Assembly: GCA_031290315.1 (NCBI GenBank)
Contig: JAITNS010000092.1
Coordinates: forward strand, 1 to 22,420
DNA length: 22,420 nucleotides
Direction: 5' to 3'
Origin: Puniceicoccales bacterium
GTDB taxonomy: Bacteria > Verrucomicrobiota > Verrucomicrobiia > Opitutales > LL51
The notes beneath the pieces are model-generated. The model made no database searches, was not told the DNA's origin, and saw nothing but the letters and a program-made list of their open reading frames with translations. The number at the start of each line of letters is the position of its first letter. Position 1 is the first letter of the stretch. This document shows, piece by piece, positions 6,676 through 14,552 of the stretch. The translations under genes were made by a program, and so were the position numbers.

Positions 6676-7782
6676 ATGAATATTAACAAAATTATAAAAA
6701 TTGGGAGCACACTTTTGTCGTCGCTCGTAACGTGTGATGTATACTCTTCCGAAGAATATGATGGATGTATTCGACTGCCAAATAATCCTATTCAACAGCA
6801 AGAACGGACATATACACCTTCGACTCAAGATCAGATCGTAGCTTTTCAACAGAAGCTTGTAGAACAAAAGGAACAACATGGTCAGTTGTGGCTAGCTATA
6901 GGCGAGTCGCTTCACGCTCCACATGCACCATCCAGATGGATTCAAAAACCGTGGATATTTTTAGATACGCATCCGCGTTTGGGAAAAAATTTACAAATTT
7001 TGAATCGTGCAAACATACACGAAGTATTCGAAAGATGGCCAGGAATAAAAACAGTCCCAGTCAATTTACATTCAGAAATGGAAGCGCTATTAAAAGAAAA
7101 CTTTCAAAGTAGGTTAGGAATAATCGGAGGGATCAGTGCATTAGAAAATTTATTCCGAGATATAAAATTAGACTATATTGTTGATGATGTAGGTGCCGTT
7201 GTTGGTCCAAGCAGTAGGAATTTTGATGATTTCATAGCAGAACCTACACGCATTATGGATCGAATTAATATTCTATATTCAGCACTAAAATCAGGCGGAA
7301 CACTAGTCATCGATCCTACTTTACTGGCCGTAGACGATCAAGAATTAACACAAGAAGAATTTGATGATCTTATATTGCGATTTAATTTCTATTATCTCCA
7401 TCCTACATACGCTCTAATTCATCTTAGAAATCCTGAGAATAAAAATTTTGTGACGCCTCTTTATGCTATGCCTTTTGGTTATAATATGCTTGCTGATTCC
7501 GCAATAGAATATTGTAAAAATTGGACTCCACCAGATATCACGAAGCTTATCCAATTGAAAGATTTAAAAGTATTGAGAATAAATCTTCAAAAAATGATAA
7601 AAACTTATAACCCTACCCAAAAGGAGTATGAGAATTATAGAGTAAAGATGTGGAATTGTTTAGATAGCACCACAGAAAAATGCCAAGAAGAAAAACGACG
7701 GAAAGTAGTCTGCGAAAAAATTCGAGCAAATTATTATACTCAATCTTTAGTTTTAGTAAAAAAACAATTACCAGCTGATTAA
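6676..7782 (+). CDS. exported protein with a class I methyltransferase-like core, function unknown
   Basis: The protein has 368 residues from the ATG at 6676. An in-frame TTG at 6637 would add 13 residues, but the ATG context is conserved in the remnant at 9336 and gives a clean signal peptide (K/I start, hydrophobic 8-19, small residues before EEYDG at about 26-30). The mature part has a pattern like a Rossmann methyltransferase: LWLAIGES (71-78), WIFLDTHPR (93-101), LDYIVDDVG (165-173) and LKSGGTLVID (204-213), the last resembling the strand 5 signature. No canonical G-x-G-x-G loop is present, so SAM binding is uncertain and it may be a divergent or inactive fold. The C-terminal ~60 residues are basic with three cysteines. 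It lies between MATE copies 1 and 2 and converges on copy 2 across a shared terminator. Confidence 0.8.
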   Translation: MNINKIIKIGSTLLSSLVTCDVYSSEEYDGCIRLPNNPIQQQERTYTPSTQDQIVAFQQKLVEQKEQHGQLWLAIGESLHAPHAPSRWIQKPWIFLDTHPRLGKNLQILNRANIHEVFERWPGIKTVPVNLHSEMEALLKENFQSRLGIIGGISALENLFRDIKLDYIVDDVGAVVGPSSRNFDDFIAEPTRIMDRINILYSALKSGGTLVIDPTLLAVDDQELTQEEFDDLILRFNFYYLHPTYALIHLRNPENKNFVTPLYAMPFGYNMLADSAIEYCKNWTPPDITKLIQLKDLKVLRINLQKMIKTYNPTQKEYENYRVKMWNCLDSTTEKCQEEKRRKVVCEKIRANYYTQSLVLVKKQLPAD

Positions 7783-7789
7783 TTACTCC

Positions 7790-7828
7790 AAAGAGGTTTA
7801 AAATATATTTTAAAATTTTAGCCTCTTT
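7790..7828. terminator. bidirectional hairpin terminator
   Basis: AAAGAGG (7790-7796) pairs with CCTCTTT (7822-7828), and the enclosed A/T-rich sequence can extend the stem. It lies between two convergent stop codons (7782 and 7832), so it can end both transcripts. Confidence 0.7.
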
Positions 7829-7831
7829 ACT

Positions 7832-9202
7832 TTAAACCAATTTATTTTTCATCCAACGCCCACTGCGATAACGATAAACAAAAAACAATATGCGAACCAC
7901 GCTATCAAGTAACATAAATTGCCAAAAAATAATCGACGTCTTACCATAGTATACAAGCCCTACGTAAGTCGGTACTATCGCACATAAAATAAAACATATC
8001 GTGTGAACTAACATGGTAAAGGTCGTATCCCCCGCTGCTAACAAAATACTCACTAAATTATTCACTACATAATCTAAAATAAATACCCACCATGCCCAAA
8101 TTAACATCCATTGCGCTAAATTGCTCGCATTGCTATTCTCCGTCTCGTCTAAAAATATTCGAATCAGTTCGTCCGGAAACCCTAACATCCCAACCGTCGC
8201 TACTATAAATACTATCCAACCTAGCACTAACCACGAATGCATATTTTTATGGATGACTTCCCATTCTTCCGCACCAATCGCATTCGCACAAATGGTTCGC
8301 GTCCCAGCAGAAATTCCTTTAATGATAAAGAAAAATAATAAATAAATCGAATGCACAATACCGTACCCTTGAAAATCATCCGTCGTCACATGCGTAACTA
8401 TAATTTGCGTCATTACCGCCCATAATGCAGAATTAATAAACCGCGCCACTGTCGATGGACCCCCAACTTTTAAACAGCTTGTCAATAAATCCAATCGAAA
8501 TTCCATTCGTGACGTATTAAAGCGCTCCCGATTAGATTTGCTTAAAAATAATGCAAAAAGTAAAAATAGTGGAACGGTTTGAGAAATGACCGTCGCAATC
8601 GCTGCTCCAATAATACCTCCCTCCGGAATTAGTTGTACGCCATTGACTCGAATACCAAAAATAAAGCAATAATCTAATACAATATTTAAAATATTTGAAA
8701 TGACCGCTATGACTGGAATAATTTTTGTCTTTCCACGACCTATAAAAAATGCCGTTAAAGCTCCCATTCCGATACAATTAATGGGAATAAATAGGAGAAT
8801 AATCTTCAAATAGGGAAGCCCTAGAAAGGCAATGTTATCCGCAACTAAATAAGGTGCCACGAAAAAAGCTAAAGGAATATAAAAAATCAGCATCCCTAGA
8901 CAAAACCAAATCATTTGCCACACAACAGGACCAATTTCCTCATATCGCCGAGCTCCGTTATATTGCCCAACAAATACTTCGGAAATGAGCACAAATTCTA
9001 AGGCAGTGAAAAAAAAGGCCCAATACCACTGAATTACCCCAAAACAAGCATTAAAAGCCTCGACGGAATAGCGACTTAAAATAATACGATCAATGACAAT
9101 CATAGATCCACCCGCAGCACAAGATAACATAATGGGCCATGATATGGCTAGTAATTCCTTTATTCCGCCAGGTGTATATTTTGTCAATTTTGTTTTACTC
9201 AT
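7832..9202 (-). CDS. MATE-family multidrug/solute antiporter, copy 2
   Basis: Predicted 12-segment inner-membrane antiporter of 456 residues. I place the start at the ATG at 9202 (MSKTKLTKYTPGG), not at the in-frame ATG at 9241. It matches the N-termini of the other copies, and GGAAGA lies about eight bases upstream. Landmarks are EVFVGQYNGARRYEEIG, FFIGRGKTK and GISAGTRTICANAIGA. Compared with copies 1 and 3 the external loop after about residue 180 is some 25 residues shorter (FGIRVNGVQLIPEGG). The C-terminus YRYRSGRWMKNKLV is family-typical. It converges on the exported-protein gene. Copies are clearly paralogues but diverged along their length, so the amplification is not recent. Confidence 0.93.
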   Translation of the reverse strand: MSKTKLTKYTPGGIKELLAISWPIMLSCAAGGSMIVIDRIILSRYSVEAFNACFGVIQWYWAFFFTALEFVLISEVFVGQYNGARRYEEIGPVVWQMIWFCLGMLIFYIPLAFFVAPYLVADNIAFLGLPYLKIILLFIPINCIGMGALTAFFIGRGKTKIIPVIAVISNILNIVLDYCFIFGIRVNGVQLIPEGGIIGAAIATVISQTVPLFLLFALFLSKSNRERFNTSRMEFRLDLLTSCLKVGGPSTVARFINSALWAVMTQIIVTHVTTDDFQGYGIVHSIYLLFFFIIKGISAGTRTICANAIGAEEWEVIHKNMHSWLVLGWIVFIVATVGMLGFPDELIRIFLDETENSNASNLAQWMLIWAWWVFILDYVVNNLVSILLAAGDTTFTMLVHTICFILCAIVPTYVGLVYYGKTSIIFWQFMLLDSVVRILFFVYRYRSGRWMKNKLV

Positions 9203-9335
9203 ACTGTGATCTTCCATTTCCTTAAATCTACTATGTGCCACATTTAAAGCAATTAATTTTTTCTCGAAAAATTCTTTATAAATCCTTTATAATAGTAAAT
9301 AGTAAAATAAAAAAATCATGTAAGAAGCTAACATT
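9203..9335. other. leader region with a faded MATE 3'-end echo
   Basis: Between the starts of MATE copy 2 (-) and the exported-protein remnant (+). Bases 9242-9263 (TTTAAAGCAATTAATTTTTT and onward) resemble the MATE 3' end in the remnant at 6569-6590. Bases 9288-9312 (ATAATAGTAAATAGTAAAA) resemble 6605-6625. The order of these two elements is the same as upstream of the intact exported-protein gene. Similarity is short and AT-rich, so the call depends on this shared order. A promoter for MATE copy 2 should also lie here. Confidence 0.5.
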
Positions 9336-9410
9336 ATGGATATTAATAAATATTTAAAATTTGGAGGCGTACTTATTTTCTACATATTGGCGTCCGTACA
9401 TAGATACTAA
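9336..9410 (+). pseudogene. 5' remnant of a second exported-protein gene
   Basis: An ATG at 9336 opens 24 codons ending at TAA 9408-9410. The start MDINKYLKFGG parallels MNINKIIKIGS of the intact gene at 6676, and the bases before the ATG (CATTATGRATATTAA) are shared. The signal-peptide-like part is retained and the rest is gone. Bases 9465-9517 faintly resemble the 3' flank of the intact gene (ATTAATTA, AGCC, CTTTAAA elements), which suggests an internal deletion. It could still make a 24-residue hydrophobic peptide. Confidence 0.65.
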
Positions 9411-9517
9411 TATACAATATGCTTCAAGAAAAATATGGATCCCTATTTTTAATGAAAAAATAATATGATATTAATTAATTGGAGTAAGGTCAGGACTTAA
9501 AGGGAAAGCCCGATCTC
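9411..9517. other. AT-rich spacer after the remnant, before the MATE copy 3 stop
   Basis: No gene is visible. GGGAAAGCCC at 9499-9508 is a weak dyad and may be a poor terminator for MATE copy 3. The right end may derive from the 3' flank of a deleted exported-protein gene. Confidence 0.35.
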
Positions 9518-10960
9518 TTAAATCAATTTACTCTTCATCCAACAACCACTGCAATAGCGATAGGAGAAAATTATGGTGCGAAGTATGGAATCCAATAGCA
9601 AGAATTGCCAAATAATAATCGAATCGTAATGTAAATAAACAATCCCAATATAAGCCGGCACCACCGCACAACATAAAAAACTCAATGTGTTCACATACAT
9701 CGTAAATTTTGTATCCCCGGAAGCTAATAAAGTACTCATTAAATTTGTCACCCCCAAATCTAAAGCAAACACTAACCATACCCATAATAACATATTGCGA
9801 GCAATAAAGTAAGTGTCGCCACTACCCGTGTCCTGTAAAAACGCTCTTATAATATTATCGGGATAAACTAACATGCCCAATAAAACAAATATAATACAAA
9901 TTCCACTTAAAGATATCCATGACTTCATATTGCGAGGTACAATCTCAAAAGATCGCGCCCCTAACGCATTGGAACAAATTGTACGCGTCCCCGCCGACAT
10001 ACCTTCTATAATAAAGAAAAATATCATATAAATGGAATTGGATATGCCATAGCCGTGAAATTCATCCGGTGTTACATATTGCGCAACTACTTGCGTTATC
10101 ACTGCCCAAAAAAATGAACTCACAAATCGATTCAATGCACTCGAGCTCCCAATTTTTAAACATTCCCTTAATAAGGGGAAATTGAAGGCTAGCTTTCCCG
10201 TCCCATAAGATTCGCGGTTGGATTTTTTAAGAAATATTAAAAAAAGCGATAAGGTTAAAACTGTCTGAGAAACAACCGTCCCCACAGCCGCTCCAATGAC
10301 ACCATATTCCGGAACAATCTCATAGCCCGCCATATTCAATAAATGGCAACCAGGCAGTATGATCTCCTGTCCTGACATAATTTCTAAATTCCCCGCTGCA
10401 TTTACTCGACAGCCAAAGATTAAAATTATATCTAAAACAGCGTTTAACACACCCGACATAATGGTCGCTATGGAGACAATTTTTGTTTTCCCTCGACCAA
10501 TAAAAAATCCCGCTAAAGCACCATAACCAATAGTGTCGATGGGAATAAATAAGGATACGATTTTTAAATAGGGGACGCCTAATCTCGCGATATTATTTCC
10601 TAATAAATAGGGAATTAGGACAAAAATAAGTGGTATAAATAGTACAAATAATGAGAGAGAAAACCAAATTATTTGCCAAACAACTGGCCCAATTTCTTTA
10701 TAACGTTGCGCTCCATTATATTGCCCTACGAATACTTCGGCAATTAATGCAAATTCTAATGCCGTACATAAAAACGCCCAATACCATTGTATAGATCCGA
10801 AACAAGAATTGAATGCCTCCGTTGAATAGCGGCTCAAAATGATACGATCAATGGTAACCATCAAATATGCTGCCGCCGCCGATAACATCATTGGCCATGA
10901 TATTGCAAATAATTCCCTTATTCCACCCGATGCGTATTTCGTTAACTTTATTCCACTCAT
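9518..10960 (-). CDS. MATE-family multidrug/solute antiporter, copy 3
   Basis: Predicted 12-segment inner-membrane antiporter of 480 residues. The N-terminus MSGIKLTKYASGGI aligns with the other copies and sets the start. Landmarks are EVFVGQYNGAQRYKEIG, FFIGRGKTK, GMSAGTRTICSNALGA and the C-terminal SGCWMKSKLI, where the usual arginine is cysteine. Like copy 1 it carries the longer external loop (GNLEIMSGQ at about 190). Its 5' leader contains a 9-bp inverted repeat directly before the start codon. Substrate is unknown. Three neighbouring paralogues suggest different substrates or dosage. Confidence 0.93.
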   Translation of the reverse strand: MSGIKLTKYASGGIRELFAISWPMMLSAAAAYLMVTIDRIILSRYSTEAFNSCFGSIQWYWAFLCTALEFALIAEVFVGQYNGAQRYKEIGPVVWQIIWFSLSLFVLFIPLIFVLIPYLLGNNIARLGVPYLKIVSLFIPIDTIGYGALAGFFIGRGKTKIVSIATIMSGVLNAVLDIILIFGCRVNAAGNLEIMSGQEIILPGCHLLNMAGYEIVPEYGVIGAAVGTVVSQTVLTLSLFLIFLKKSNRESYGTGKLAFNFPLLRECLKIGSSSALNRFVSSFFWAVITQVVAQYVTPDEFHGYGISNSIYMIFFFIIEGMSAGTRTICSNALGARSFEIVPRNMKSWISLSGICIIFVLLGMLVYPDNIIRAFLQDTGSGDTYFIARNMLLWVWLVFALDLGVTNLMSTLLASGDTKFTMYVNTLSFLCCAVVPAYIGIVYLHYDSIIIWQFLLLDSILRTIIFSYRYCSGCWMKSKLI

Positions 10961-10969
10961 ACATTTTTT

Positions 10970-11006
10970 ACGATTATCTTATAACTCCATTTCTCGTGAT
11001 AATCGT
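10970..11006 (-). promoter_or_regulatory. 9-bp inverted repeat in the MATE copy 3 leader
   Basis: ACGATTATC (minus strand, ending at 10998) and GATAATCGT (ending at 10970) are perfect complements separated by 19 bases. The right arm ends nine bases before the ATG. GGAG, a possible ribosome binding site, lies in the loop. It could be a protein operator or an RNA hairpin affecting translation; the sequence does not decide between them. Confidence 0.5.
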
Positions 11007-11007
11007 C

Positions 11008-11023
11008 GGAGAAAGAATTCTCC
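11008..11023. promoter_or_regulatory. small hairpin GGAGAA-AGAA-TTCTCC
   Basis: Six-bp perfect arms around AGAA, directly beside the larger inverted repeat. It could be part of the same control region, or a weak terminator of the pseudopilin transcript arriving from the right. No T-run follows. Confidence 0.35.
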
Positions 11024-11116
11024 TATCTCTACCTGTTAGGAATCTTCGCTGGAAAAGCAATCTCAAAATTAACAAATTTCATACCAAAATTTTTATAGAA
11101 AAAATAATAAATTAAG

Positions 11117-11899
11117 CTAAATGCGCCAAGGCATAATGCGTGATAATCTGAAACCATTTCTATTAAGGAACCCTATCCTATCGGCATCGGAAGTTATCTG
11201 AAAATAAGTTGCGTGTAAGGATCTGGGAAGTAGCCCTACTTCGATCTCTATAAATTTAACGTCTTGATGTTGCGCTTCTTCTTCTCCCACTGTCCATTGG
11301 CCCCCGTACATCTTTATTTCTTTGGCATCCTCATTTAAATATTCTAAACTTACACCATCGGCATCCAATTTGATTAAATGGACCTCAAAAGAAACGACGG
11401 AATCGGACATCATGTTAGCAATGTTACCTATATTGGCAAAGCTTTCTACGGAAGAAAAATCTTGAGTAATCGCTGCACTGGCATTGGTATTTAAAAGAAG
11501 TTTAAAAAGACCGGTCATCACCGTCGAGTCATCATTTATAATGGAAGGTAATGGGGCTAAGCTATAGCAAAGTGCTCGAGGGCCTTGGGCAAAATAAACG
11601 AAAAAATTTAAGGAAGGATAACCGGTGACAGGACCATTTACTCGGAATTGAAATGGATGATTGTTTTCATTAATGAGCAAATTGCCTAAAGCAACACTCT
11701 TATTTTCTAGATTCTTTTCGATTTCCTCAAGTATTTGGAAAGCTTCGAATGCTAATTTTGATTCCGCATTCTCAGTTTTTTTGTGATCCAGTAAAGTGTT
11801 GAGACCAACTGCTGCTAATACCACAACCGCTACCGTAATTGCACTTGCCATGAGGATTTCCAATAATGTAAAACCAAAACTATTTTTTCTAATATGCAT
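11117..11899 (-). CDS. type IV pilin-like pseudopilin (GspJ/PulJ-like)
   Basis: The 260-residue product begins with a short basic leader ending in glycine (MHIRKNSFG) followed by FTLLEILMASAITVAV and further hydrophobic residues to about 37. This is the class III prepilin signal, with glutamate at +5 of the mature protein for N-methylation by prepilin peptidase. The size and the long globular C-terminal part fit a minor pseudopilin of the GspJ/PulJ type better than a major pilin. A GTG at 11917 is an alternative start that adds six residues. I prefer the ATG because the leader length is then typical. No other secretion or pilus gene is in the window, so partners must lie elsewhere. Confidence 0.75.
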   Translation of the reverse strand: MHIRKNSFGFTLLEILMASAITVAVVVLAAVGLNTLLDHKKTENAESKLAFEAFQILEEIEKNLENKSVALGNLLINENNHPFQFRVNGPVTGYPSLNFFVYFAQGPRALCYSLAPLPSIINDDSTVMTGLFKLLLNTNASAAITQDFSSVESFANIGNIANMMSDSVVSFEVHLIKLDADGVSLEYLNEDAKEIKMYGGQWTVGEEEAQHQDVKFIEIEVGLLPRSLHATYFQITSDADRIGFLNRNGFRLSRIMPWRI

Positions 11900-12006
11900 A
11901 AAATTTAATGGTTGCACGATATCTTTTCAAAAAATAATGTCGAAATAATTTTTTAAACTTTCCTTAAATCAAAAAACTTTTACTTTATCTTCTAGTCGAT
12001 TGTACT
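11900..12006. promoter_or_regulatory. divergent promoter region between the pseudopilin and the exonuclease operon
   Basis: About 107 AT-rich bases separate two divergent starts. Promoters for both are expected. I cannot point to convincing boxes or an operator. Confidence 0.35.
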
Positions 12007-12645
12007 ATGTTTATGCGAACTATTAGTTTTTTAGAAAATATTCTTCGGGCCTTAAAAATATTACCCAAATATCCCCGAAAAATTTCGAAAGTAAAACTCC
12101 AAGATTTACCCGTCAAGTTTTATGACGGTGTCATTTCTTTGATTAACACTGAGGAAAGCGCCCAACAGGCGGCAGCTGAAATCATGCGAGAATCTATTTT
12201 AGGATTTGATACGGAAAGTAAACCAGCGTTTACGAAAGGTGAAAAATATCTGCCATCTATTGTACAAATTGCTACATCAACGGGCGCTTATATTTTTCAA
12301 TTAGCTAAAATCGGTCAATTAAAATTCTTAAAACCGATTTTCGAAAGTGAATCGCTACTCAAGGTAGGGATAGCGATACGCGATGATGTTTTAAAATTAC
12401 GGGACATTGAAAATTTCAAGCCTGCTGGATTTAAAGACATTAGTGATTTAACGAGATCATTAGGTGTCCATCAAACCGGGCTACGAAATTTGTCAGGTAT
12501 TTTTCTCAAATGCCGTATCTCGAAAGTATCGCAAACAACGGATTGGTCTCAAGAGCGCTTATCAACGCGCCAATTGACCTACGCAGCTACCGATGCTTGG
12601 ATTAGTCGCGATCTTTATCTGGAGGTCCAAAAGCTTCTTGCATGA
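12007..12645 (+). CDS. 3'-5' exonuclease, DEDDy family (RNase D/WRN-exonuclease-like)
   Basis: The 212-residue protein consists almost only of the exonuclease domain. Catalytic motifs are Exo I FDTES (D68, E70), Exo II around D127 (GIAIRDDVLKL) and Exo III Y192-x-x-x-D196 (YAATDAW). These four acidic residues bind two metal ions in this family. The HRDC domains of true RNase D (about 375 residues) are absent, so it belongs to the short stand-alone group. Whether it trims tRNA/rRNA or degrades DNA is not decided by sequence. The stop overlaps the tlyA start by four bases (ATGA), and it is first in a four-gene operon that includes an rRNA methyltransferase, which leans toward an RNA role. Confidence 0.9.
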   Translation: MFMRTISFLENILRALKILPKYPRKISKVKLQDLPVKFYDGVISLINTEESAQQAAAEIMRESILGFDTESKPAFTKGEKYLPSIVQIATSTGAYIFQLAKIGQLKFLKPIFESESLLKVGIAIRDDVLKLRDIENFKPAGFKDISDLTRSLGVHQTGLRNLSGIFLKCRISKVSQTTDWSQERLSTRQLTYAATDAWISRDLYLEVQKLLA

Positions 12646-13430
12646 AGAGACCTAGGACATGGATCCGCGCCGATGAATGGCTTGTTTTAAATCATATCGC
12701 CGAAACGCGTACCAAAGCCCAAGCTATGATTTTTGCGCATACGGTTCGCTTATCCGAAAATGATGTCATTGATAAACCTAGCCGTAAAGTACCGATTGAT
12801 GGAACATTGGCAATCGGTATCCATGCTCCATTTGTCAGTCGCGGGGGAGAAAAATTAGTTGCATTTTTAAGGCAATTTCCCATTCAAATTGCCGGGCAAG
12901 ATATATTAGACATTGGTGCATCCACGGGTGGATTTACAGATTGCTTACTGCAAAATGGCGCTAGAACAGCCACTTGTATTGATGTCGGCCACGGGCAATT
13001 ACATTATAAATTACAAAAAGATCCCCGTGTTGTTAACTTTGAAAATATTAATGCTCGCAATTTAACGGTGAATTTTTTTCAAGGGAAAAGGTTTGGCATT
13101 GCCGTTTGCGACGTATCCTTTATTTCTCTAAAAAAAATATTGCCTACTATTTGGCCATTTGTCGACTTAAATGGTTATCTCATTTCCCTCATTAAGCCAC
13201 AATTCGAAGCAGAAAAGCATTACGTCGATCGCTACAAAGGAATCATTCAAGACCCTAAAGTACAAGAATCGATTTGCAACGATATTGTTCAATTTGCATG
13301 TAATAATTTATCTTTTTCCCAACTAATAGGTAATATGGAGTCTCCGATTTTAGGGGCAGCGGGTAATCGCGAATTTCTCTTTGGAATTCAAAAAATATTT
13401 CCTAATCACAATAATGAATTTGAAGCATAA
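12642..13430 (+). CDS. tlyA: TlyA-family rRNA (cytidine-2'-O)-methyltransferase
   Basis: Probably methylates ribose 2'-OH groups of cytidines in 16S and/or 23S rRNA using SAM. At 262 residues it is a typical length. An N-terminal S4 RNA-binding domain spans about 8-65 (ADEWLVLNHIAETRTKAQAMI), followed by the family linker FVSRGGEKL (64-72). The FtsJ-like domain has the SAM loop LDIGASTGGFTDCLL (89-103), DVGHGQLHYKL (114-124), VCDVSFISL (155-163) and LIKPQFEAEK (183-192). Older annotations call this family hemolysin; the enzymatic assignment is better supported. GGAGG lies at 12621-12625, rather far from the ATG. Translation is probably coupled to the upstream gene through the ATGA overlap. 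Confidence 0.93.
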   Translation: MKRPRTWIRADEWLVLNHIAETRTKAQAMIFAHTVRLSENDVIDKPSRKVPIDGTLAIGIHAPFVSRGGEKLVAFLRQFPIQIAGQDILDIGASTGGFTDCLLQNGARTATCIDVGHGQLHYKLQKDPRVVNFENINARNLTVNFFQGKRFGIAVCDVSFISLKKILPTIWPFVDLNGYLISLIKPQFEAEKHYVDRYKGIIQDPKVQESICNDIVQFACNNLSFSQLIGNMESPILGAAGNREFLFGIQKIFPNHNNEFEA

Positions 13431-13454
13431 AAAGATAAGCTTTGACAATGTTTT

Positions 13455-14552
13455 ATGGACCTAAAATATGACAGTATGTTGTTATCGGTTATTGTTCCTA
13501 TCTATCTAAAACCTCCGATATTTTTGCGAGAATGTATTGAAAGCATTCTTAGGCAAAGTTTTCGAGATTTTGAGCTTATTTTAGTCAATGACGCTTCCCC
13601 AGATTATTCCCTCGATACCCTAAGGTACTATGCGGATAAGGACTATCGCATTAAAATAATTAATTTGGAAAAGAATTACGGTGTTGCAGCAGCACGTAAC
13701 AGGGGGTTATCGGTTGCACAAGGGAAATACATTTTTTTCATAGATTCGGACGATATAATTGCCTCGGATTATTTTCAAACGCTTCTAAGTGTCGCAGAAC
13801 ATTTTGGGTTAGAGATCGTTGCATCTGGCGTGACTGATTTTCAAACAACATTAAATGCGATACCTCCAGTCGATTTAGATAAAATTTTTCAATTAAAAAC
13901 AATCCCCTATCGGACTCCTATGGTTCAACATTTTATTTGCCGAATATTTTTACGGTCGACCATTCAGCATTTACACTTTGATGAAAAATTACATAGTGGT
14001 GAAGATGTTTTATTTATCCATCAAGCTATGTTGATTGCGAAGAGATGCGCCGAGATTGATTACAAAGGGTACTGCTATCGCCATGCTCCTGAAGCTAAAT
14101 TGGAAGCATATCGCCAACAATTTTGTTCCATGAAACAAACAAATGAAGAAAAACTTCTACAACATATGGAAGGATCTTTATATTTAATACGGCAATTATG
14201 TGGACTTAAGAAATTTGGGAAAAATCATTTAGACATTCAATTTGTTTGTTATTTTTCGGTTCGACGATTTTTACGCCATTCTAACTCCATTTGGAAATTA
14301 TCTTCCAGAGAAGAGCAAATATTTTACTGGCAAAAATTTTGCGAAGTTTTTAAAAACAATATTCAACCTCAACTACTTCATTCTAATCTAAATCTATTTT
14401 TATATTTGATTTTTAAACATAAAAAACCATTTTTAGGTATAAGAAGTATCATTTATGGGGCACGAATTTTTTGTGAAGTGTATTATATTAAGGAAAATAT
14501 CAGACGATTTTTAAACCCTATAAAACTTTATTTTCGAGGGATCGCATGTTAA
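13455..14552 (+). CDS. family 2 glycosyltransferase
   Basis: Predicted inverting transferase that moves a sugar from a nucleotide-sugar to a lipid or polysaccharide acceptor on the cytoplasmic side of the membrane. The 365-residue protein has a GT-A fold start SVIVPIYLKPP (11-21), LILVNDASPD (41-50), NYGVAAARNRGL (74-85) and the metal-binding FFIDSDD (94-100). HSGEDVLFIHQ near 175-190 is the expected acidic catalytic-base region. The C-terminal ~150 residues are rich in aromatic and basic residues without clear membrane helices. An in-frame ATG at 13476 (MLLSVIVP) is an alternative start. It overlaps the deacetylase gene by seven bases, so the two products probably act in one pathway. Confidence 0.9.
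   Translation: MDLKYDSMLLSVIVPIYLKPPIFLRECIESILRQSFRDFELILVNDASPDYSLDTLRYYADKDYRIKIINLEKNYGVAAARNRGLSVAQGKYIFFIDSDDIIASDYFQTLLSVAEHFGLEIVASGVTDFQTTLNAIPPVDLDKIFQLKTIPYRTPMVQHFICRIFLRSTIQHLHFDEKLHSGEDVLFIHQAMLIAKRCAEIDYKGYCYRHAPEAKLEAYRQQFCSMKQTNEEKLLQHMEGSLYLIRQLCGLKKFGKNHLDIQFVCYFSVRRFLRHSNSIWKLSSREEQIFYWQKFCEVFKNNIQPQLLHSNLNLFLYLIFKHKKPFLGIRSIIYGARIFCEVYYIKENIRRFLNPIKLYFRGIAC

Noticed and set aside
6586..6879. A 97-codon ORF on - overlapping the MATE remnant
   Set aside because: It reads the remnant in a different frame from the MATE proteins and is antisense to the exported-protein gene. The real similarity is in the frame ending at 6569.
9239..9241. Upstream in-frame ATG as the start of MATE copy 2
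   Set aside because: It would add 13 polar residues absent from both paralogues; the ATG at 9202 has a better ribosome site and matches their N-termini.
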